Shown here: piece by piece, positions 56,731 to 64,000 of the stretch | Numbering within the stretch: the first letter of the stretch is position 1 | Layout of the letters: every line of letters starts with the position of its first letter | Translations under genes and position numbers: made by a program | Notes under the pieces: generated by a model | Told to the model about the DNA's origin: nothing | The model's input: the letters and a program-made list of their open reading frames with translations, nothing else | Database searches by the model: none | Assembly (NCBI RefSeq): GCF_037893015.1 | Contig: NC_133663.1 | Location: 145,556,577 to 145,620,576, forward strand | Source: Macrotis lagotis | Taxonomy: Eukaryota > Chordata > Mammalia > Peramelemorphia > Peramelidae | Direction of reading: 5' to 3' | Length of the DNA stretch: 64,000 bases

Positions 56731-59700
56731 TCACTCCCAAGTTACTGTTAGGGCATACAATGTTTTTTCTGGTTGAGTTTTTCTCACTCAGTATCAGTTC
56801 ATATAAATCCTTCCAGCCTTCCCTAAATTCCCATCCCTCTTGGTTTCTAATAGAAAAATAATGTTCCATGACATACATATACCAGTTTTTTAAGCCATTC
56901 CCCAAATGAAGGACATTTACTTGATTTCCAATTCTTTGCCACTACAAACAAGGAGGTTATGAATATTTTCATAGAAGTGATATTGTTTACCCTTTTTCAT
57001 TATCTCTTCCGGGAATAGGCCCAGTAGTGGCATTGCTGGATCAAAGAGTATGTACATTGTTATTGCCCTTTTGGCATAGTTCCAGACTGCTCTCCAGAAA
57101 GGCTGGATGAATTCACAGCTCCAACAACAATGTATTAGTGTTCCTGATTTCCCACAAGCCTTCCAAAAATGATCACTGTCCTTTCTGGTCATACTGACCA
57201 GTCTGAGAGGTGTGAGGTGGTACCTCTGAGATACTTTGATTTGCATTTCTTCAATAAGTAATGATTTAGAGCAATTTTTCATATGACTATGGATCACTTT
57301 GATCTCCTCATCTGTAAATTGCCTTTGCATATTCTTTGACCATTTGTCAATTGAGGAATGGCTTCAATTCTCTGTATATTGTAGAAATGATTCCTTTCTC
57401 AGAAATACTAGTTGTAAAGATTGTCTTTCAGTTTACTATATTTCTTTTGATCTTGGTTACAATGTTTTTGTCTGTTCAAAAACTTTTTAATTGAATGTGA
57501 TCAAATTCATCTAGTTTGTTTTTAGTGATGTTCTCCACCTCTTCCTTAGTCATAAATTACTTCCCTTTGCATAGATCGGACAGGTAAACTTCCCCTTGAT
57601 ATTCTACTCTGTTTAAAATATTGGTTTTTTATGTCTAAATCCTGTGTCCATTTTATTCTTATCTTGGTATAGGGTGTAAAGTGTTAGTCTAGTCTAAGTC
57701 TCTTCTATACTACCTTCCAATTTTCCCAGCAGTTTTTATCAGAGAGAGTTTTTATCCCAATAGTTGGACTCTTTGGATTTATCAGACAGCAGATTACTAT
57801 AATTCTTTCCTGATATTGCACCTTGTCTATTGCACTGGTCCACCACTCTATTTCTTAGCTAATACCAGACAGTTTTGATAACTGATATTTTATAAAATAA
57901 TTTTAGATCTGGTAGGGCTAAGCCACCTACTTTTGTACTGTTTTTTCATTTAATACATGGGCATTCTTGACTTTATTTCTCAATATGAATTTACTTACAA
58001 TATTTTGTAACTCATTAAAGTAATATTTTGGAATTTTGATTGGCAGGGCACTAAACATGTCATTTAGTTTTGGTAGCATTGTCATTTTTATTATATTAGT
58101 TGACCCATCTATGAGCAGTTCATGGTTACCCAGTTATTTAAATTTGATTTAATTTGTGTGAAAATTGTTTTGTAATTGTTTTCAAAATGTTTCTGTGTCT
58201 GCCTTAGCAAACAGACTCCCAGGTATTTTATATTGTCTGGGGTTCCTTTGAATAGGATTTCTCTTTCTAACTCTTCCTGCTAGTCATATATACAAAAATT
58301 GAGTATTTATGAGGGTTTATTTTATATTCTGCAAATTTGCTAAAGTTGTTAATTGTTTCCAGTAATTTTGTGGATGATGTCTTGAGATTCTAAGGATATG
58401 CCATCATGTCATTTGCAAAGAGTGAGAGTTTTGTCTCTTCTTTCTAAATTTTAATTCCTTCAGTTTCTTTTTCTTCTCTTATTGTTGAAGCTAACATCTC
58501 TAAAATGATATTCAATAGTAGTGGTGATAATGGGCATTCTGGTTTCATCCCTGATCTTATTGGGAATGTCTCTAGCCTCTCCCCATTGAGTATAATGTTT
58601 GTTGAATGTTTCAGATAGATACTGTTTACTATTACAAGGGACAGTCCATTCATTCCTACACTCTCTAGTGTTTTTAGTAGGAATGGTGCTGTATTTGACA
58701 AATACTTTTTCAGAATCTATTGATATAATCATATAATTTCTTATAGGATTGTTGTTGGTATAATTAATTATACTAACAGTTTTCCTAATATTAAACCAAC
58801 CCTTCATTCCTAGGATAAATCCTATTTGGTCATAATGTTTTATCCAAAAGATAACTTGTTTTAATCATTTTGCAAAGACTTTATTTAAGATTTGTGCATA
58901 TGAATTCATCACGGATATAGGCCTATAATTTTATTTCTCTGTTTTAAATTTTCCTGGTTTAGATTTCAGCACCATATTGTTGTCATAGAAAGAGTTAGGC
59001 AGAGTTCCATCTTTCCTTATTTTTCCAAAGAGTTTATACAGAATTGGAACCAATTGTTCCTTAAATGTTTGGCATAATTCACTTGTGATTCCATCAGGCC
59101 CTGGAGATTTTTTTCTTAGGGAGTTCAATTATGTTTTGTTGAATTTCATTTTCTGAGATAAGGTTGTTTAGATGTTAATCTCCTCTTCATTTAGCCTGGG
59201 TAACTTATAGTTTTGTAAATATTGGTCCATTTCTCTTAGATTTTCAAAATTTATTGGCATAGCGTTGGGCAAAGTAATTCCACATTATTACTTTAAATTC
59301 CTCCTCATTGGTGGTGAGTTCATATTTTTGATTTATGATACAACCAATTTGGTTTTATTCTTTCTTTTTTTAAATCAATTTGACCAGAGGTTTATCAATT
59401 TTATTGTTTTTTTTTTCATAAAACCAGCACCCGGTATTATTTATTAATTCATTAGATTTTGCTTTCAATTATATTAATTTCTCCTTCAATTTTAAGAATT
59501 TTTAATTTGGTATTTAGTTGGGGGATTTTAATTTGTTCTTTCTCTAATTTATTAGTTGCACATTTAGTTTATTGATTTCCTCTTTCTCGAATTTACTCAT
59601 TTAAAGATATAATATATCCCCTGACAGTTGCCTGGAGTGTATCTCATAGGTTTTTGTAAGTTGTTTCATTATTGTCATTATCTAGGATGAAATAATAAAT

Positions 59701-60501
59701 TTTTTCTATAATTTGTTGCTTGATCCATTCATTCTTTTAAATTAGGTTATTCAGTTTCAAATTAATTTTGATTCTATATCTCCCTGGTGAAATATTTCTT
59801 ATAATTTTTATTGCATAATGATCTGAGAATGATGTATTCACTGTTTCTGCTATTCTGCAATTGATTATTCAGTTTTTATGTCCTAGTACGTGGTCAAATT
59901 TTGTGTAAGTGCCATGTACTGCAGAAAAACAGTTATATTCCTTTCTAACTCCATTCAGTTTTCTCTATAGGTCTATCATATCTAGGTGTTCTAACAACCT
60001 ATTTACCTCTTTAACTTCTTTCTTGTTTATTTTATGATTTTTATCTAAATCTGAGAATGGGAGGTTGAGTTCTCCCACTAGGAGAGTTTTGCTGTCTATG
60101 TCTTCCTGTAGTTGTTTCAGCTTCTCCTCTAAAAATTTGGATGCTATCCCATTGGGTGCATACATATTCTATGATGACATCACTTTACTATCTATGGTAG
60201 GTTTTAGGAGGATATAGTTTCCTTCTTTATGCTTTTTAATGCTATCTATTTTTACAGCTGCTTTTTCTGAGATAAGGATTGTTACCTCTTCATTTTTCAC
60301 TTCTGCTGAAGAAAAGTATATTTTGCTCCAACCTTTTACCTTTACTGTGTAGGTATCTCTCTGCTTCAGATGAGTTTCTTGTAAACAGCATATTGTGGGA
60401 TTCTGTTTTTTAATCCAGCCTGCTATTAGCTTATGTTTTAAGGGAGAGTTCATCTCATTCACATTCAAAGTTATAATTACTAACTCTTTGTTGCCCTCCA
60501 T
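56731..60501 (-). pseudogene. L1-B ORF2 (endonuclease and reverse transcriptase), broken
   Basis: The start ATG (60499-60501) opens a 110-codon block with LVIITLNVNEMNSPLKHK and the LQETH motif that holds a catalytic glutamate. After a break, a 66-codon block (59965-60165) has YAPNG and LVGELNLPFSDLD, where the usual GDFN reads GELN; the lost aspartate would damage the endonuclease. Reverse transcriptase pieces follow at 58931-59128 ([19 protein letters not shown]) and 58444-58807 (two overlapping frames, ISIDSEKVF and ECPLSPLL). The C-terminus ends at a TGA (56731-56733) after a frameshift. Confidence 0.93.
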
Positions 60502-61199
60502 GCTATCTCACTTCTATTTGTATTTTTCCCCTTTTCACCCTTTATCCATATTCCCCAGTATTTTGTTTCTGAATATTGCCATCTTAAGGGCGTTTTCCCT
60601 CCTATATCCACCCCCTTTCTTTTCCCTTTCCCTTTTCCTTTTCCCTTCCTTCTATTAGTTCCCCTTTATGACCCCTACCTGTCTCCATCCCCCCTCACCT
60701 TTTCCCCTTTTAATATTTGAAAGGTAAGTCAAGTCTGTTGGGTGGAAGAATTAGATGTTTCTCACCTCCTTCCTTCTTCCCCTCTATCACAATAGGTCTT
60801 TTATACCTTTTAATGTAATGAAATTTACCACATTCAATTCCCTCCATCCTCTCATCTTCTTCTTGTCCCCCTTTTTAAGGAGGATGTGTTTTTAAATAAT
60901 TATATCAGAGCCATGGAAAATCCTGCATCCATCACTTATGGCTAAGTATATTCCCTCTAACAGAGTAACAATTCTTGGGAGTTATTAGAGTCTTTCTCCC
61001 AAGAAGAGATATAGCCAATTTCATACTATTGGACAGCAGTCTCATAGCTAAATCATGAGTGTCCATCACTTCAGACTAAGCATATTCTTTCTGATAGAGT
61101 TACAATTCTCAAGAGAATTGTATGAGAATCTCTTTCTCATGAAGGGATATAGCCAATTTCATCTTATTGGCTAGTATTTTTTCCCTTTACATCCCTTTT
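60502..61199 (-). other. L1-B inter-ORF spacer
   Basis: About 700 bp, purine-rich in the element's sense, with a pyrimidine-rich plus-strand block at 60600-60720 matching the one in L1-A. The 87-codon plus-strand frame at 60395-60658 is antisense and low complexity. Confidence 0.7.
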
Positions 61200-62150
61200 T
61201 AAAACCCTTTTATGTGTCTCTTGAATCTCCTGCTTGATGTCCAAATTTTCTATTTAGGTCTGGTCTTTTCTTCATGAAATCTTTGAGGTCTTCCATTTCA
61301 TTCAATGTCCATCTTTTCCCCTGAAAGACAAGGCTCCCCTTTGCCAGATAGTGGATTCTTGGCTATATTCTAAGCTCCCTTGCTCTTCAGAATAACTTAT
61401 TCCAAGCCCTTTGATCCCTTAATATGGATGCATCCAGGTCTTGCATAATCCTTATTGTGGCTCATTGATATTTAAATTGATTCTTTCTGGCTGCTTGCAG
61501 GATTTTCTCTTTTATCTGATAGTTCTGGAATTTGGCCACAACATTCCTTGGTGTTTGCATTTTAGGATCCCTTTCCAGAGGGTATAGATGTATTCTTTCA
61601 ATAAGTATTTTGCCCTCTGGTTCCATGATATCAGGGCAATTTTCCATCAATAAATCCTGTTATATTAAGTCTAGGCTTTTTTTCTCTTCAATGCTTTCAG
61701 GAAGAAGTATAATTCTCAGGTTGTCCCTTCTTGATCTATTCTCAAGGTCAATGTTTTGCTATTGAGATATTTTACATTTTCTTCTATTTCTTCTATTTTT
61801 GTTTAACAGACTCATATTATCTAATGAAGTCATTAGTTTCCACAGATGCCATTCTATTTTTTAGAGAAGAATTTTCTTCATTTACCTTTTGCAACTCCTT
61901 TTCCAATTGGTCAATTCTATTTTTGAAAGAGTTTTCCACTTGGCCAATTGAGGTTTTGAGAGAATTATTCATTTTGCATTTTTCCTATTTTATTTTTCAA
62001 TGATTTGTTTTCTTGTTGCAAGGTGTTAATTTTCTCTCCCAAATTTTCCAGTTGATTTTTAAACTCCTTACTTATTTCTCCAAGGAAGTCTTTCTGTGCT
62101 GTAGGGCAGGTCATATTCTCCTCAGAGGGTCTAGGTCTGTCTGAGTTAGT
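61200..62150 (-). pseudogene. L1-B ORF1, broken
   Basis: The C-terminal domain piece (61462-61650) has the same QIKEKILQAARKNQFKYQ string as L1-A. The RRM start and coiled coil (61700-62100) can be followed only with frame changes; stops are frequent, and part of the coiled coil seems to be missing relative to L1-A. Confidence 0.85.
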
Positions 62151-63035
62151 GTCTTTTCCTTTAAAGAATTTTTCTATGGAATGACCCTCATTTGCGCTGG
62201 CTTATCCTAAGACCTTGTGTTGGGGAGGGGCTGGTTCACAGAGGTTTGGTGTCAGGATCCCTAGAGGCCCTACTCACTGAGTGTAATATCTCCAACTAGC
62301 GGTAAGGGAGTGCTGGTTTCTTTGTCTGGAGTGTCTGTGACCTTGATTGTGGTCCTCTCCCTTAAGCTGGAGGGAGTGTTTGAAGCTGTTAAATACTTTC
62401 ATCTTAGATAAATAGTGGTCTATACCTTCAGGTTAGGTGATCACTCTCCCTATTGACAGCTAAGGTGGTTCTGCTGCTCAGACACCTGGGGCAGAGTTAG
62501 TCTGTAATGGTGTTTGTTCTGGGAAGATGCTTTAGCTGAAATAGAGGTGTGGGCTTTGAGTTCCTCCAGACCAGAGGAGCCCATGGATCAATGTCTTCAA
62601 TTCTCTTTCACAGGAACTCTCCCTCCAGCACTATCAGTAAGTTCCAGAGTGTCAGCACCATCACTAAAGCCTCTGCTCCCTAACTGACACAAGCCCCAGC
62701 AGTGGACCAGGTACTAGGCCACTACTGATCAAGCTGGTCCACTTCTCGGGCCCTCTGGCCCCCAGTCTCCTGCCCCACTTCTAATCAGGCTAATCCTGGC
62801 TGATCCAGGCTCCCAGACTCTTACCAGTTCCATGCTCCTGGCAGAGTCCTTCCTCTGCACCAGGACTCTGAAGATCCCAGAAGACAGATCCTAAGGTGAA
62901 TGTTCTTCTAGCTTTTCTTTCAGGGTTTTGTCAATCAGATTTCTTTTAAGAGGTTTGTTTCATATTATTTTCAAGGGAAGATCAGGAGACTTTAGAATTG
63001 TGCCTGTCTTCTCTTCATCATCTAGGCCACAAGTT
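62151..63035 (-). promoter_or_regulatory. L1-B 5' UTR
   Basis: A GC-richer leader similar to that of L1-A. The YY1-type motif at its end has decayed (CATCATCTAGGCC near 63015-63027 on the plus strand, against CCATCTTGGCC in L1-A). No long antisense frame survives. Confidence 0.7.
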
Positions 63036-63062
63036 CAGGCCAGTTAGTCTTAAAAATTTTAT

Positions 63063-64000
63063 CAAAGTAATTGTCCAAGAAAGATTTCATGAAGATGCCA
63101 TTTATATAGTCCAGTAATTCTTAAATTACTTCTCTTGTATCTGTTTTCCAGATCATTTGCTTTTTTTCTAATAAGGTATTTTACATGTTCTTTTAATTTT
63201 TTATCTTTAATTTTATTTAGTTTTCCTGTCTTGTATAATCTTCAGTTACTTTTCTTCTTCATCAGTTTTCTTCAGTGACTTTTTGTTCCTCCTCTTCCAT
63301 TTAGACAATTCTACTTTTATGAGAGTTGTTTTTATTCTACTGTTTTTTTTCTATTTAGTCACTTTTATTTTTTATAGAATAGCTTTCTTCAGTTTTTATG
63401 CTTACATTTCTAAATTGTTGACTCTTTTCATAGTTTTCTTATTTCACACAGTTTTTTTTCTCATTTTTTTTCTGCCTCTCCAGCTTTTATTTTAAAATAT
63501 TTATGAACTTTTCCTAAAGGAATTTTTGGATTTGAGAACAATTCATATTCATTTTTGGGGATTCACATGAAGGCATTGTAACTTTGTTGTCCTTTTCTGA
63601 TTTCTTCTTTTACCTTAATTGCTTTCCATGGTCAGGATTTTCAGTTTTTATTGTTATTTTTTTAAGTTGAGTTCGATTTCTTGAGTTCTTGAGTAGGCAC
63701 TGTATAACCTTTTTGCTCTGAAGGGCAGACTCCTTGTCACTGATTTTGTATATCAGGGGATTTCTGGCTATTGTCTTTTCCATTGCTTTAGTGATGCTCA
63801 GCCTAATCATACATGTTGTGCCCTAGTTTCTGGGTATGACAGTTTGCCTGATGCACTGGGCCTGATGGTCTTATAGCTTCCTTGCTGTGGCACTGACTTA
63901 CCGAGCTAGAACCTTGGGGCTTCAGTTGCTGATTTGTCCTATGGCTAGGAGTATCCCACTGGCTTGCGCAGACTCAGACCTCCTTTAACTGTAGTCCCTT
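63063..64000 (-). mobile_element. Old L1-C, right part (ORF1 and 5' UTR), cut by window end
   Basis: 'agtccagtaattcttaaatt' and 'tctgttttccagatcattt' continue ORF1 of the element left of L1-B. A GC-richer leader starts near 63800 and runs off the window, so its 5' end is not seen. The 66-codon minus-strand frame here has no motif I can trust. Confidence 0.75.

Larger units (their letters stand above)
56382..63035 (-). mobile_element. L1-B: second full-length LINE-1, inserted in an older L1
   Basis: The order is that of L1-A over the whole 6.65 kb: 5' UTR (62150-63035), ORF1 (about 61200-62150), long spacer, ORF2 (56731-60501) and 3' UTR with G run (56382-56730). Older L1 ORF1 sequence lies on both sides, so it landed inside another L1. 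A clean duplication is not visible; TAGTCCTTTTTAAAATTTTA at 56361-56380 and TAGTCTTAAAAATTTTAT at 63045-63062 are similar and may be its remains. Frameshifts and stops are more numerous than in L1-A. Confidence 0.93.

Noticed and set aside
56387..56776. 129-codon plus-strand frame
   Set aside because: Antisense to the L1-B 3' UTR and ORF2 end; the equivalent frame in L1-A differs in length.
1..64000. CRISPR array, operon, phage or other bacterial system
   Set aside because: Repeats are interspersed and L1-driven, there is no short regularly spaced repeat array, and no dense coding sequence with ribosome binding sites.

Overview
The window looks like a gene-poor, AT-rich stretch of a mammalian nuclear genome, almost certainly marsupial. 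The evidence is its interspersed repeats: many copies of a short tRNA-headed SINE whose head (cagctaggtggtgcagtgga) and tail (ttgccttgcaaaa) are of the kind typical of marsupials, longer SINEs sharing that head, a marsupial-type L1, and ORF1-only relatives that look like HAL1. The species cannot be fixed from the sequence; an Australian marsupial is a guess from the SINE tail. No intact host protein gene, rRNA, tRNA, CRISPR array or bacterial feature was found. Nearly every open frame of 60-160 codons is decayed L1, antisense to L1, or a translated microsatellite.

Layout. 1-1315: two old SINE-type repeats in anonymous sequence. 1316-8040: L1-A, a full-length L1 on the minus strand between perfect 15-bp target-site duplications, with a 5' UTR carrying a YY1-type site, a broken ORF1, an unusually long purine-rich inter-ORF spacer, a broken ORF2 that still shows reverse transcriptase motifs, and a 3' UTR with a homopolymeric G run. 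8041-10412: older L1 pieces in opposed orientation. 10413-15758: SINEs, anonymous sequence, an LTR-like stretch (11641-12640) and a compound microsatellite. 15772-19253: HAL1-A on the plus strand, pierced by three SINEs. 19254-30900: SINEs, microsatellites, a small poly(A)-tailed retroposed sequence of unknown origin (21977-22130), and old L1 pieces with a convergent pair at 22603-25150. 30915-33245: a 5'-truncated L1 with a younger L1 tail nested inside it. 33496-35400: another ORF1-type element. 35956-37478: a minus-strand L1 5' half with a 200-bp pyrimidine microsatellite. 37479-48900: mostly anonymous sequence with an inverted SINE pair, old L1 pieces and one possible host-derived pseudogene fragment. 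48900-50510: two oppositely oriented L1 tails meeting head-on. 50511-53395: HAL1-B. 53450-64000: an old minus-strand L1 split by L1-B, a second full-length minus-strand L1.

The parts do not form a working system. What can be read is an order of insertions: old L1 and MIR-like pieces first, then HAL1-like elements and L1-B, then L1-A and the SINEs with still-perfect target-site duplications. The L1 machinery (ORF1p RNA binding, ORF2p endonuclease and reverse transcriptase) is the likely source of the HAL1 and SINE insertions, but every L1 copy seen here is disabled. All repeat family names rest on recognition of motifs by eye, not on a database search.
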